From positions 1-64,000 of the forward strand of contig CAYYFR010000001.1 of the NCBI GenBank assembly GCA_964470865.1: DNA of 64,000 nucleotides. Reading direction: 5' to 3'. The notes below the pieces were generated by a model that was given only the letters and a program-made list of their open reading frames with translations, was not told the DNA's origin and did not search any database. Within the stretch, counting starts at the first letter, position 1, and each line of letters begins with the position of its first letter. Positions 35,220-44,632 of this stretch are shown here, piece after piece. The stretch is from JAEUOS01 sp964470865 (GTDB taxonomy: Bacteria; Pseudomonadota; Gammaproteobacteria; Burkholderiales; JAEUOS01). A program made the translations under genes and the position numbers.

Positions 35220-36547
35220 CGCAGGTTGCAGTCATCGGCGCTGGCTGGGCTGGCCTCGCGGCCGCGGTCGAACTGGCAGCTTCTGGTTGCCGCGTCGCGT
35301 TGTACGAAGCGGCGCGACAGTGTGGCGGACGAGCGCGCGGGATCACTATCGATGGCACCGAATTCGACAACGGCCAGCACATACTGCTGGGCGCCTACGG
35401 CGAGACCTTGCGCCTCATCCGCATGACCGGTGGAGATCTGGCGAGCCTGATGCTGCGACTGCCGCTCGAACTGGTCTATCCGGGCGAGTTTGCGCTACGC
35501 GCGCCGGCCTGGCTTCCGGCACCTTTGCATCTGTTGGCAGGGCTATTGGGGGCCAGCGGCCTGACATGGCTCGACAAGCTTGCAGCCATGCGCTTCATGC
35601 TCGCGCTGCGCCGCAGCGGATTTGTGATAGATCCCGATATCGGCGTATCCGACCTGCTTGCACGATGGGGGCAAACCGCGCGCACCCGAACCTTTCTGTG
35701 GGAGCCCCTGTGCATCGCGGCCCTTAATACCGCGCCTGAAGTCGCCTCAGCGCGGGTGTTTGCCTGTGTGTTGCGCGACGCGTTCACGCACGCTCGCTCC
35801 GACAGCGATCTGCTGATCCCGCAGACCGGCCTGAGCGCCCTCTTCCCGGATCTGGCGCTGCGCTTCGTTGCCAAGCACGACGGTTCCCTGCACCTCGGTG
35901 CCCCGGTCGATGCACTCGACATCAGCGGCGAACGAGTCGGCCTGCATGTCGATGGAAAGTCCGCCTTGTATGACGCGGTGGTGTGCGCCATTCCACCGCG
36001 TCGCGCCGCTGCGCTTTTCGTTGATGATGCCGGGGTCTCACGCGACTTGTGTCGCGTGCTTGCGGCCTTCGAATATGAACCGATCGCCACTTGCTATTTG
36101 CAATATCCGGCATCGGTCCGGTTGATGCGACCGATGATCGGACTGTCGGGGGCCATCAGTCAGTGGGCCTTCGACCGGGGCGCGCTCGGTGGGCCTGCTG
36201 GATTGATTGCCGTGGTGGTGAGCGCAGCAGGGCACTTGCGCGGCCTGCCCGGAGATGCACTGGCAACAGCGATCGACAGCGAACTACGCGCGCTGATACC
36301 CGCGTTGCCCGCACCGCTTGGCCATAGAATCATCAACGAAAAGCGCGGCACGTTCCGATGTTCGCCGAACCTTGAACGCCCTGGTGTCGAAAGTCCGCTT
36401 GCCGGCGTGTTTCTTGCCGGCGATCACGTATTGAGCGACTACCCCGCCACCCTTGAAGCCGCGATCCGCAGCGGCGTGGCTGCAGCGCGTGCCGCGCGTG
36501 ATTGGGTTGCCGCGAAGCTGCCAGCAACTGGGTGCGACGAGGTCTGA
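35216..36547 (+). CDS. hpnE: Hydroxysqualene dehydroxylase HpnE
   Basis: 443-aa FAD-dependent amine-oxidase-fold enzyme that reduces hydroxysqualene to squalene, completing the HpnCDE route. The FAD motif is VIGAGWAGLAAAVELAASG at the N-terminus; a C-terminal GVFLAGDHV closes the FAD site. The start at 35216 overlaps hpnD. Squalene-hopene cyclase is not in the window, so the hopanoid pathway continues elsewhere. It is convergent with bamB across 76 bp. Confidence 0.95.
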   Translation: MTQVAVIGAGWAGLAAAVELAASGCRVALYEAARQCGGRARGITIDGTEFDNGQHILLGAYGETLRLIRMTGGDLASLMLRLPLELVYPGEFALRAPAWLPAPLHLLAGLLGASGLTWLDKLAAMRFMLALRRSGFVIDPDIGVSDLLARWGQTARTRTFLWEPLCIAALNTAPEVASARVFACVLRDAFTHARSDSDLLIPQTGLSALFPDLALRFVAKHDGSLHLGAPVDALDISGERVGLHVDGKSALYDAVVCAIPPRRAAALFVDDAGVSRDLCRVLAAFEYEPIATCYLQYPASVRLMRPMIGLSGAISQWAFDRGALGGPAGLIAVVVSAAGHLRGLPGDALATAIDSELRALIPALPAPLGHRIINEKRGTFRCSPNLERPGVESPLAGVFLAGDHVLSDYPATLEAAIRSGVAAARAARDWVAAKLPATGCDEV

Positions 36548-36623
36548 ACCAGGGCAATCCTGGCATTCGCGCCGCGCGTCGCAACAGAAAAAGGCCGGCT
36601 GGATCGGCTATCCCTGCACTGGG

Positions 36624-37805
36624 CTAAAGCGCGAATGTGAACAACCCTCCCGCACGCGTCTGCACCAGAAAGCCTTCAGTGACGCCAAGGGTCAGGCGCA
36701 ATGGCGGCGCTGCGATCCACGCGCCATCGGTTGCGGTTCTTCCGATCAAGCTGCCATCCTCGCGCGCCAGTGCATGCAGGAAACCCTGATAGTCGCCGAC
36801 GATGACCGCACGACCAATCGATAACGGCGCGGACAGTCCACGGTGCAACATGCGATCCTGCTTCCACAGGCTGCTGCCGGTTTCCAGCGCCAGGCCTACC
36901 AGCGCTGAACGATCGTCGGTGACGAAAACATAGCGCGCATCCGCAGCCAGTCCGCTTTGGCTCGAAACGTCGCGCGACCATACAGGCTGGCCGTTGCCTG
37001 AGTCAAAACAGGCGACGCGCCCCTGGTACGCGACCGCACATGTCATCCGCTCGCCCACCACCGGTGCGCCGGTGATGTCGGCGATCCTTTCCAGTTCGGT
37101 CGAGCCTTTTGGCAAAGCCACGGTCGCTTCCCAGCGCACAGTGCCATTGGCAGTGGAGAGTGCTACCAGTCTGCCGCCGGGAAATCCGGCGTAGACCAGT
37201 CCACGCCCGACGGCCAGGCCGGCAAAATTGCGCAGCACCAGGGCCGGCGCGGCCCGCTGGTAGGCCCAGCGACGCTTTCCATCGGCGATGCCAAGGGCGT
37301 AAATCCGGTTGTCGTTACTGCGCACCAGCACCAGGCCTTCAACCACCAGCGGTGCCGCCAGAACCTCACTGGATACCGGCGCCTTCCACTTCTCGCGGCC
37401 ATTGGCGTCAAACGCAAGCACCTCGCCCTTGAGCGTGGCGACCACGACCGTGCCCTCACCCGCGGCTACGCCGGCGGACAATCCGCCGCGATTTGCCTGC
37501 ACCCTCCATTTCTGCGCGCCAGTGCGCACATCAAATGCCGCCAGCGCTCCGTCTGCGGCTGCTGCATACACGTTCCCGTCGGCCAATGCAGGAGTGAAAT
37601 AGTAAGAACCCGCACTGCCGATTGCTGCGCGCCAACCCGGCGCGAGCGTCACGGTTGGTTTGATTTCGGTCAGCGGCAGCGGTTGCGGACCGCTTGCGTC
37701 CGAGCTCCACCAGGTAAGCGGGTTGAGCTTCTGCAGCCCCCCGCAACCGCCCAGAACTGCGGCCGCCAGCAATGCGGCCACGTATTGCCTGCTACGGCGA
37801 ATCAC
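36624..37805 (-). CDS. bamB: Outer-membrane assembly lipoprotein BamB
   Basis: 393-aa beta-propeller lipoprotein of the BAM complex. A lipobox (VLGGC, Cys21) follows the signal peptide, then repeated PQQ-like blades such as GNVYAAAADGALAAFDVRTGAQKW. It overlaps yfgM by 4 bp. It is the last gene of the ndk cluster here; der, which often follows, is absent. A weak GCCG/CGGC stem plus CTTTTT in the spacer after it could serve as terminator. Confidence 0.94.
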   Translation of the reverse strand: MIRRSRQYVAALLAAAVLGGCGGLQKLNPLTWWSSDASGPQPLPLTEIKPTVTLAPGWRAAIGSAGSYYFTPALADGNVYAAAADGALAAFDVRTGAQKWRVQANRGGLSAGVAAGEGTVVVATLKGEVLAFDANGREKWKAPVSSEVLAAPLVVEGLVLVRSNDNRIYALGIADGKRRWAYQRAAPALVLRNFAGLAVGRGLVYAGFPGGRLVALSTANGTVRWEATVALPKGSTELERIADITGAPVVGERMTCAVAYQGRVACFDSGNGQPVWSRDVSSQSGLAADARYVFVTDDRSALVGLALETGSSLWKQDRMLHRGLSAPLSIGRAVIVGDYQGFLHALAREDGSLIGRTATDGAWIAAPPLRLTLGVTEGFLVQTRAGGLFTFAL

Positions 37806-38455
37806 GATTTGGTGGGAGGCGGAGCGGCCCCGACCATGTCGAGTTTGAACTCAAGTGCTGCCTTCAACGTGTTGGCCGCTCCAGCCTTGGCAAGTGCGGC
37901 TTCCCACGATGTGCGTGCCTCTGTCACTTTTCCCATGGCGTACAACACATCGCCACGGCGATCCGCGTAAAGCGCCTCAAACTGCGCCGGGCGGGCGGTT
38001 TCGAGCAATTTGAGCGCCGGCTCGTATTCCTTCAAGTCCAGCATGATGCCAGCCTGCCGCACCCGCGCCAGATGCTTCAGATCGTCGTCGCGACCCTTGT
38101 CAATCACCCATTGCAATTGCTCGCGCGCGCCGGAAAGTTCATTGGCCTCGAAAGAAACGCGGGCGGCAATCAGGTTTCCCAAGGCAGCGAACACGGTACG
38201 CGGATGTTGATCGGCCAGCGCCTTGCTCGCCTCGGCCACCTTTTTGGCATCACCGCCGGCTGCCAGTTTCTGCAATCCCTCGAATACCTGCGCCGCCGCG
38301 ACCGCCTGGGTACGCTGGTAGTAGCCCCAGCCGTTGTAGCCGGCAATGGTCAGAAATACCAGTGTCAATGCAGTCAGGGCATGATTTCCATAACGCTGCC
38401 ACAAGGCTTTGGCCTGTGCGAGTTGTTCCTGTTCATCTAGATCGAGAGCTGCCAT
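37802..38455 (-). CDS. yfgM: YfgM-like tetratricopeptide membrane protein
   Basis: 217-aa inner-membrane protein with one N-terminal helix (about residues 25-46) and a periplasmic TPR-like domain. In E. coli YfgM works with PpiD at the Sec translocon. Position between hisS and bamB and the start DLDEQEQLAQAKALWQRYGN agree with the family. It overlaps bamB by 4 bp and lies 20 bp after hisS. Confidence 0.9.
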   Translation of the reverse strand: MAALDLDEQEQLAQAKALWQRYGNHALTALTLVFLTIAGYNGWGYYQRTQAVAAAQVFEGLQKLAAGGDAKKVAEASKALADQHPRTVFAALGNLIAARVSFEANELSGAREQLQWVIDKGRDDDLKHLARVRQAGIMLDLKEYEPALKLLETARPAQFEALYADRRGDVLYAMGKVTEARTSWEAALAKAGAANTLKAALEFKLDMVGAAPPPTKS

Positions 38456-38475
38456 GACCGTTTATCCGTTTCGGG

Positions 38476-39795
38476 TTAAATATCTGTTGCGGGAATGAGG
38501 GCGATGACCCGCTCAGCCAGTGCTGTCAACGGTACGCGCTGCTGCGCATCCCGAGACCGCATCGACTTGAGCACGATCTCACCGCTTGCCACCTCGTCAT
38601 CGCCGATGATCAGCGCGACTTGGGCACCACTGGCATCGGCTTTTTTCATTTGCGACTTGAACGAACCGCCACCGCAATGCATGATTACTTCCAAACCGCA
38701 GGAGCGCAGCGTCTCGGCTGCAAGCAAGGCTTGGCGCGTGGTGGCGTTTCCGACACTTCCGTGATGGACCACGTAGACATCGCAGGCGGCCGCCGGCGCA
38801 AAAATCCCTGAACCGCGCGCCAGTTCTAAAAGGCGCTCCACGCCGATGGCAAACCCGATGGCCGGGGCTGCCTTGCCGCCAAACAATTCGATCAGGCCAT
38901 CATAGCGGCCGCCTCCGCAAATCGTGCCCTGACTCCCAAGCTCAGTGGTGATCCATTCGAATACCGTGAGATTGTAGTAATCAAGGCCGCGGACCAAACG
39001 CGGATTGACCGAAAATCCAATGCCGGCGTCATCGAGGTACTCATGCAGTTGGTCAAAATGCGCGCGCGATTCGGCTCCCAAATGTGTCTCCAGCCGCGGA
39101 GCCGCTTCCACCATCGGCTGCATCGCCGGGTTCTTTGTGTCAAGAATGCGCAAGGGGTTTGAGTGAAGGCGCCGCCGTGCGTCCTCGTCCAGGATGCCGG
39201 CATGCCTCTCGAAATAATCGATCAGCGCCGCGCGATGTGACTGCCGCTCGGCCGGGCTGCCAAGAGTGTTGATCTCCAGACGTACCTCGCGCAACCCCAG
39301 ATCGCCCCACAAGCGCTTGAGCATGATGATCAGTTCGGCATCGACATCCGGCCCGGCGAACCCCAGCGCCTCGACATTGACCTGGTGAAACTGTCGATAA
39401 CGGCCGCGCTGCGGGCGCTCGTGACGGAACACCGGACCGACCGAAAAAACCCTCTGCGGTCCGTTGTACAGAAGATTGTGTTCGACCGCCGCTCGCACAA
39501 TGCCCGCGGTGAACTCGGGACGCATGGTCAACTCGTCACCATTGAGGCGGTCGGTGAAACTGAACATCTCCTTTTCGACAATATCGGTAACCTCGCCAAT
39601 GCCGCGCCTGAACAAGGCTGTCTGCTCCAGTACCGGCGTGCGCATGTTGCGGTAGCCGTAGCTGTCGAGCCAAGCATAAAGATGGCGTTCGAGCGCCTGC
39701 CACACTTGTCCATCGTCAGGCAAGAGGTCGTTCATTCCTTTGACGCCGACCAGCTTGTGCGACGTCAACTGTTGCTTTTCATTCTCTGCCTTCAT
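38476..39795 (-). CDS. hisS: Histidyl-tRNA synthetase
   Basis: 439-aa class II aminoacyl-tRNA synthetase. Motif 2 (FRHERPQRGRYRQFHQ), the HisA motif (VRGLDYYNLTVFEW) and motif 3 (AIGFAIGVERLLEL) are present, with a C-terminal anticodon-binding domain. A charged extension of about 14 residues precedes the conserved KLVGVKGMNDLLP. It overlaps ispG by 4 bp. Confidence 0.97.
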   Translation of the reverse strand: MKAENEKQQLTSHKLVGVKGMNDLLPDDGQVWQALERHLYAWLDSYGYRNMRTPVLEQTALFRRGIGEVTDIVEKEMFSFTDRLNGDELTMRPEFTAGIVRAAVEHNLLYNGPQRVFSVGPVFRHERPQRGRYRQFHQVNVEALGFAGPDVDAELIIMLKRLWGDLGLREVRLEINTLGSPAERQSHRAALIDYFERHAGILDEDARRRLHSNPLRILDTKNPAMQPMVEAAPRLETHLGAESRAHFDQLHEYLDDAGIGFSVNPRLVRGLDYYNLTVFEWITTELGSQGTICGGGRYDGLIELFGGKAAPAIGFAIGVERLLELARGSGIFAPAAACDVYVVHHGSVGNATTRQALLAAETLRSCGLEVIMHCGGGSFKSQMKKADASGAQVALIIGDDEVASGEIVLKSMRSRDAQQRVPLTALAERVIALIPATDI

Positions 39796-41060
39796 TGGAG
39801 CCCGGCGGTCAAATCTGACGGGTTGGCAAAACGCCGCTTGACATAGGCATCGACGAGCGCCTGGAATTCCGTGGCGATTGATTCGCCTTTGAGCGTGACC
39901 GCGCGTTGGCCATCAACATACACCGGGGCAACCGGCGTCTCTCCGGTGCCGGGCAGACTGATGCCGATGTCGGCATGCTTGGATTCGCCGGGACCGTTCA
40001 CTACGCAGCCCATCACCGCCACTCGCATGGTCTCGACGCCGGGATAGTGCAACTTCCAGGTGGGCATCTGCTGTCGCAGGTAGGCTTGAATATCGGAAGC
40101 AAGCGATTGAAATACAGTGCTGGTGGTGCGCCCACAACCGGGGCAGGCGATTACCATTGGCGCAAAGGAGCGAATACCCATGGTCTGCAGGATTTCCTGC
40201 GCCACCACCACCTCGCGCGAACGGTCGCCGCCTGGCTCGGGGGTCAGGGAAATGCGGATGGTGTCGCCTATCCCTTCCTGCAAAAGCACGGCCAGCGCCA
40301 CGCTGGACGCTACGATACCCTTTGATCCCATGCCGGCTTCGGTTAGGCCCAGGTGCAACGGATAGTCGCAGCGGCGTGCCAGTTCGCGGTACACTTTGAT
40401 CAAATCCTGTACCCCGCTGACCTTGCACGAAAGGACGATGTGGTCGCCACCCAGACCGAGCTGCTCGGCGCGGGCGGCGCTTTCGAGCGCCGACACGATC
40501 AAGGCCTCGCGCAAGACCTCTTCGGCGGATGCCGGCACCGCGCGGCGCGCGTTCTCGTCCATCAGGCGTGTTGCAAGGGCCTGGTCGAGACTGCCCCAAT
40601 TGACACCGATCCGCACCGGCTTTGCGTAGCGGCAGGCGGTATCGATCATGCTGGCGAAGTTGTCATCGTGTCGCGCGCCCTTGCCGACGTTGCCTGGATT
40701 GATCCTGTACTTTGCCAATGCCTCGGCACAGGCCGGGTGCTCCTTAAGCAGCTTGTGCCCATTGAAGTGAAAATCACCCACCAATGGCACATCAATGCCC
40801 ATGCGATCAAGCTGGTCGCGAATCGCCGGTACCGCCGCCGCAGCCTCCGACGTATTGACGGTGATGCGCACCACCTCCGAGCCGGCACGTGCCAGTTCCT
40901 TGACCTGGATCGCTGTCGCGATCACGTCGGCCGTGTCGGTGTTGGTCATCGACTGCACCATCACTGGCGCGCCACCACCGACGACCAGAGTGCGCTCACC
41001 CTGGCGTATCCGCACCTGACGCGTCGGCCGACGCAGGGGTTTATCTGAATGATCGCCCAT
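39792..41060 (-). CDS. ispG: 4-hydroxy-3-methylbut-2-en-1-yl diphosphate synthase
   Basis: 422-aa iron-sulfur enzyme of the non-mevalonate (MEP) pathway. Cluster ligands lie in ACPGCGRTT and MGCVVNGPGE; MVQSMTNTDTADV is the N-terminal signature. It supplies isoprenoid precursors, including those used by the nearby hpnCDE genes, although the two groups are transcribed separately. Confidence 0.97.
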   Translation of the reverse strand: MGDHSDKPLRRPTRQVRIRQGERTLVVGGGAPVMVQSMTNTDTADVIATAIQVKELARAGSEVVRITVNTSEAAAAVPAIRDQLDRMGIDVPLVGDFHFNGHKLLKEHPACAEALAKYRINPGNVGKGARHDDNFASMIDTACRYAKPVRIGVNWGSLDQALATRLMDENARRAVPASAEEVLREALIVSALESAARAEQLGLGGDHIVLSCKVSGVQDLIKVYRELARRCDYPLHLGLTEAGMGSKGIVASSVALAVLLQEGIGDTIRISLTPEPGGDRSREVVVAQEILQTMGIRSFAPMVIACPGCGRTTSTVFQSLASDIQAYLRQQMPTWKLHYPGVETMRVAVMGCVVNGPGESKHADIGISLPGTGETPVAPVYVDGQRAVTLKGESIATEFQALVDAYVKRRFANPSDLTAGLQ

Positions 41061-41067
41061 CGCCTAC

Positions 41068-42051
41068 CTACTTGAGTTGCAGGCGCGCAACCGAGACCTT
41101 GATGTAAGGGCTCAAATCGACTTCCGCACCGCGGTAAAAAAGCTTGACATCCCGCGCATTGCCCACCACAAGGTCGAACGGCGCCTGGCCCTCGGCCCAT
41201 TGCTCGGTGCCGCCCAGATTGTTGCGCGAGAATATGACCCTGCCACCAGCTTCCCGTATTTCGGTCCAGGACTCGCCGCCAAACACAAGCCTGATCTTGC
41301 CCTGTCCGGCAGCCGCATTTGCCGGTGCATCTTGCACGTTGAGTTGACGCGCGGCATCCGGACCACTACCGAAGATGGACAACGGGCCGGACTGGCCGGT
41401 TCCCGTTGGCGCAACCTGCGCGCCTGCGACAACCGGCGGGGCCGGCGACGACGACGCACCCTGCGCTGAATTGCCGGCTGCGGCGCTCTGGCTGCTCGCA
41501 CTTGTGACCATTGGCGGCGCTTGCCCTGGCAATGCGGGGGCAGTACCTGCTGGCACTGGAAGCAGGTCTGTCGGCGCCTCCCAGTGATAGATCGAGTAGC
41601 CGCCAATGCCGGTGATCACCAGCAAAATCGCCAGCAACCATGGCAGCGCCGACGCATAGGAAGTCTGGGATGCCGGAAACCTGGCATGCGTCGAACTTAC
41701 GCTTTGCAATTGCACGGTAATCGGCCCGCCGTCCTGTTCGGACGCGCGCTCCAGCAGCGGCACCAGCGCACCAGCATCCAATCCAAGCAGCTTGGCGTAA
41801 CCGCGCACGAACCCCCTTACAAAGGGTAGTCCCGGCAGTGCCTTGAAATCGTCGGCCTCAACCGCTTCGATCTGCCGTGGCGCATACTTCAGCCTCTGCG
41901 CGACATCGCCGATCGACATCCCCAATCGCTCGCGCTCCGCCCTGAGCACGGCGCCCACGGTCGGTGCAACAGCGACTGCAAGTGGCAACGCGCCATCGGT
42001 GTCGTCACCCGAGGCCGCACCTGTCGACGCATTGCCGACTTCCTGGCTCAT
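41068..42051 (-). CDS. rodZ: RodZ-like cytoskeletal transmembrane protein
   Basis: 327-aa cell-shape protein. Cytoplasmic Xre-type helix-turn-helix (about 33-100, RERLGMSIGDVAQRLKYAP), one membrane helix (about 140-157, WLLAILLVITGIGGYSI), a Pro/Ala/Ser-rich linker, and a C-terminal DUF4115 beta-domain (about 255-327). RodZ links MreB to the elongasome. It overlaps pilW by 4 bp. Confidence 0.92.
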   Translation of the reverse strand: MSQEVGNASTGAASGDDTDGALPLAVAVAPTVGAVLRAERERLGMSIGDVAQRLKYAPRQIEAVEADDFKALPGLPFVRGFVRGYAKLLGLDAGALVPLLERASEQDGGPITVQLQSVSSTHARFPASQTSYASALPWLLAILLVITGIGGYSIYHWEAPTDLLPVPAGTAPALPGQAPPMVTSASSQSAAAGNSAQGASSSPAPPVVAGAQVAPTGTGQSGPLSIFGSGPDAARQLNVQDAPANAAAGQGKIRLVFGGESWTEIREAGGRVIFSRNNLGGTEQWAEGQAPFDLVVGNARDVKLFYRGAEVDLSPYIKVSVARLQLK

Positions 42052-42908
42052 TCAAACTTCCCCTGCTGCAGCAGCAGAAACTCTTCCGAATTTGCATAGC
42101 GCCGCCGCAGTTGTGCGGCAAAACTCGATTCGGCAACGCGATCCCCCGCCTTGCGTTCAATGCGCAAAGCAAGCCATAGTGACTCCGCCGAAGGGTCATA
42201 GTTCTTGTTGACGCGATCGACATGCGCGCGCGCCCGTTGGAAGTCGTTGCGCCGAAAATAAATATCCCCGAGCCGGAGGTTTGCACTGGCGTTCAAAGGG
42301 TCCAGGCTGACTGCCTTGCGAAAGAAATCCTCGGCGGCTGGCTCGTTACCCAGGCGTTGCGAACAAATGCCCGCGTTCAGATATGGTTTGTCCGGGCTGG
42401 CATACAGCGGATTCTTGAGCGCCTGCATGAAGCGATCGATGGACTCGCGCTCACGCTTTGTCTGGCACAAAAACCATCCGTAATTGTTGAGTGCGTCGGA
42501 ATCGTTGGGCAGGATCGTAAGGGCTTTCCTGAAGGCCTCGTCAGCCTTGGCATTCTCGCCCAAATCCATATTGATCAACCCGAGGACGTTGAACGCGGTA
42601 CCGTAGTCCGGATCTGCCGCCAAGGCTGCCTTGATCTCCTCGAGCGCGACAGCCATCTGCCCACGCTGGAAATAGTTGAAAGCCAGTTCAGTGCGCAGCC
42701 GAGCCGTTTCCAGGCGGTCGCCAGTCGGTGCCTGCTGCGCGCGCTGCGCCAATTCCGCGCTGGTCCCACGAGGCGTAGTCCCGGCCTGCCCGCCGCCGGG
42801 CATCATCGAATCATTGGAGCCGCCTGTGGACTGGCAGCCAGCCAGGAGGATCGGGATTGCATACAGCAGCATCCCGATCACTGGAAGGACTCTCGGCTTG
42901 GTCGTCAC
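42048..42908 (-). CDS. pilW: Type IV pilus biogenesis/stability lipoprotein PilW (PilF)
   Basis: 286-aa outer-membrane lipoprotein with a lipobox (LLAGC, Cys25) and about six TPR units (ALAADPDYGTAFNVLG, FRKALTILPNDSDALNNYGW). It assists PilQ secretin assembly. I chose the GTG at 42908, with GGAG nine bases upstream, over the ATG at 42947 that would overlap rlmN and push the lipobox inward. With pilZ at 21 kb it suggests the organism makes type IV pili. Confidence 0.9.
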   Translation of the reverse strand: MTTKPRVLPVIGMLLYAIPILLAGCQSTGGSNDSMMPGGGQAGTTPRGTSAELAQRAQQAPTGDRLETARLRTELAFNYFQRGQMAVALEEIKAALAADPDYGTAFNVLGLINMDLGENAKADEAFRKALTILPNDSDALNNYGWFLCQTKRERESIDRFMQALKNPLYASPDKPYLNAGICSQRLGNEPAAEDFFRKAVSLDPLNASANLRLGDIYFRRNDFQRARAHVDRVNKNYDPSAESLWLALRIERKAGDRVAESSFAAQLRRRYANSEEFLLLQQGKFE

Positions 42909-42921
42909 GATCGGTCTCCGG

Positions 42922-44043
42922 TTAGGCGCTGAAGCTTTGACTGGCATCGACCAGGTTGGTTCGACTGACTATCCTGATCGCTCGACGCGTACGATCCCGC
43001 ACTTCACCAGCCAGTTGGCCGCAGGCGGCATCGATATCGTCGCCGCGCGTCTTGCGTGTCGTTACCACCAACCCGGCCTGCGCCAGCACAGCGGAAAACG
43101 CACGAATCCGTTCCGCGCCCGAACGACGCAGCGAAATCGGTGATCCCGACACCGAAAACGGATTGAACGGGATCAAATTGAATTTGCACGGCACGTCTCG
43201 CGTCAACTCGACCAGTTCATGCGCCTGGGCCTGCGAATCGTTAATGCCGTCGAGCATGATGTACTCGAAGGTGACAAAGTCGCGCGGTGCGTGAGGCACA
43301 TAGCGGCGGCAAGCCGCCATCAGTTCGCGCAAAGGATATTTGCGATTCAACGGCACAAGGGTATCGCGCAAGCGGTCATTTGGCGCATGCAGGGAAACCG
43401 CCAGCGCCACCGGGCACTCGGCCGCCAGACGATCAATCATCGGCACCACGCCGGAGGTCGAGACGGTTACCCTGCGACGCGAAAGCCCGTAGGCGTTGTC
43501 GTCAAGCATCAGCCGCAGCGTCGCGAGCGTATGGTCGAAGTTGAGCAGCGGTTCACCCATACCCATGAAGACCACATTGGTAATCGGTCGTTCAACCCCC
43601 GGACCACGCAACATCCGATTGGCCACCCACAACTGACCTATGATTTCCGCTACGCCAAGATTGCGCGAGAAACCCTGCTTCCCTGTCGAGCAAAACGCGC
43701 AATCGACCGCACAACCGGCCTGCGTCGAAATACATAACGTTCCGCGCTCTTCCTCGGGAATGAATACCGCCTCCACGGCATTGCCGTTGCCAACATCGAA
43801 TAGCCATTTGCGGGTGCCGTCGCTGGCGATCCTGTCACTGATCAGCGGTGGCGCGACGATCTCGGCATCACGCATGAGACTCGTCCGCAAACTTGTCGCG
43901 ATATTGGACATGGCGCCAAAATCATCTGCGCAATGCTGATGCAGCCATTTCTTGACCTGTTGCGCCCGAAACACCTTTTCGCCACGCGCCGCGAACCATG
44001 CCGCCAGAGCGGCACCGTCAAGGTCGAGCAGATTGGTGCGCAT
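42922..44043 (-). CDS. rlmN: Dual-specificity rRNA/tRNA methyltransferase RlmN
   Basis: 373-aa radical-SAM enzyme that methylates A2503 of 23S rRNA and A37 of some tRNAs. The cluster cysteines are Cys111, Cys115 and Cys118 (CAVDCAFC). The catalytic C-terminal Cys lies in TRGDDIDAACGQL. Length is full. It lies 14 bp after ndk. Confidence 0.97.
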   Translation of the reverse strand: MRTNLLDLDGAALAAWFAARGEKVFRAQQVKKWLHQHCADDFGAMSNIATSLRTSLMRDAEIVAPPLISDRIASDGTRKWLFDVGNGNAVEAVFIPEEERGTLCISTQAGCAVDCAFCSTGKQGFSRNLGVAEIIGQLWVANRMLRGPGVERPITNVVFMGMGEPLLNFDHTLATLRLMLDDNAYGLSRRRVTVSTSGVVPMIDRLAAECPVALAVSLHAPNDRLRDTLVPLNRKYPLRELMAACRRYVPHAPRDFVTFEYIMLDGINDSQAQAHELVELTRDVPCKFNLIPFNPFSVSGSPISLRRSGAERIRAFSAVLAQAGLVVTTRKTRGDDIDAACGQLAGEVRDRTRRAIRIVSRTNLVDASQSFSA

Positions 44044-44057
44044 CGCCTGAAATGCGG

Positions 44058-44483
44058 TTAGCGCGAGTAGACGTTGAGTGCCGGGAAAAAATAGGCGATC
44101 TCGTTGCGCGCGGTCTCCACGGCGTCGGAACCGTGTACCGCATTGGCATCGATCGAATCCGCGAAATCGGCGCGGATGGTACCCGCCGCGGCCTTTTTCG
44201 GATCGGTAGCTCCCATCAGGTCGCGGTTCTTCAGTATCGCATTCTCGCCTTCGAGCACCTGTACCATCACCGGCCCGGAGATCATGAAGCCAACCAGGTC
44301 TTTGAAAAATGGGCGCTCGCGATGCACTGCATAGAATCCTTCCGCCTCGGCACGCGACAATTGCGTCATCCGCGCCGCGATTACCTTCAAGCCGGCATCC
44401 TCAAAGCGCTGGTAGATCTTTCCGACAACGTTTTTGGCCACAGCATCAGGCTTGATTATTGAGAGGGTGCGCTCAATGGACAT
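44058..44483 (-). CDS. ndk: Nucleoside diphosphate kinase
   Basis: 141-aa enzyme equilibrating NTP pools. The phospho-His active site NAVHGSDAVE and the opening ERTLSIIKPDAV are intact. The ATG at 44483 has GGAG about nine bases upstream; the earlier in-frame ATG at 44498 would add MEFFD and lacks a site. It is the first gene of the operon that runs to bamB. Confidence 0.97.
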   Translation of the reverse strand: MSIERTLSIIKPDAVAKNVVGKIYQRFEDAGLKVIAARMTQLSRAEAEGFYAVHRERPFFKDLVGFMISGPVMVQVLEGENAILKNRDLMGATDPKKAAAGTIRADFADSIDANAVHGSDAVETARNEIAYFFPALNVYSR

Positions 44484-44535
44484 ATCGAAAAACTCCAAAT
44501 AAATTAAGGTTTTGTGTGAGGTAAGTTAATCCAAA

Positions 44536-44544
44536 ATTATACCA
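44536..44544 (-). promoter_or_regulatory. Extended -10 promoter of the ndk-to-bamB operon
   Basis: TGGTATAAT on the minus strand is a perfect -10 with the TGn extension, about 53 bp upstream of the ndk ATG. A TTGAAA lies 23 bp further up, too far for a standard -35, which fits extended -10 dependence. Confidence 0.6.
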
Positions 44545-44632
44545 AACGCCTGCCTTGGCATGATTTTCAACGACGCGCCCTTCGAAGGGTCGGTCGAAGC
44601 TGCCCGAGCGCTCTTGGCCGCAGCGCCTGCAG

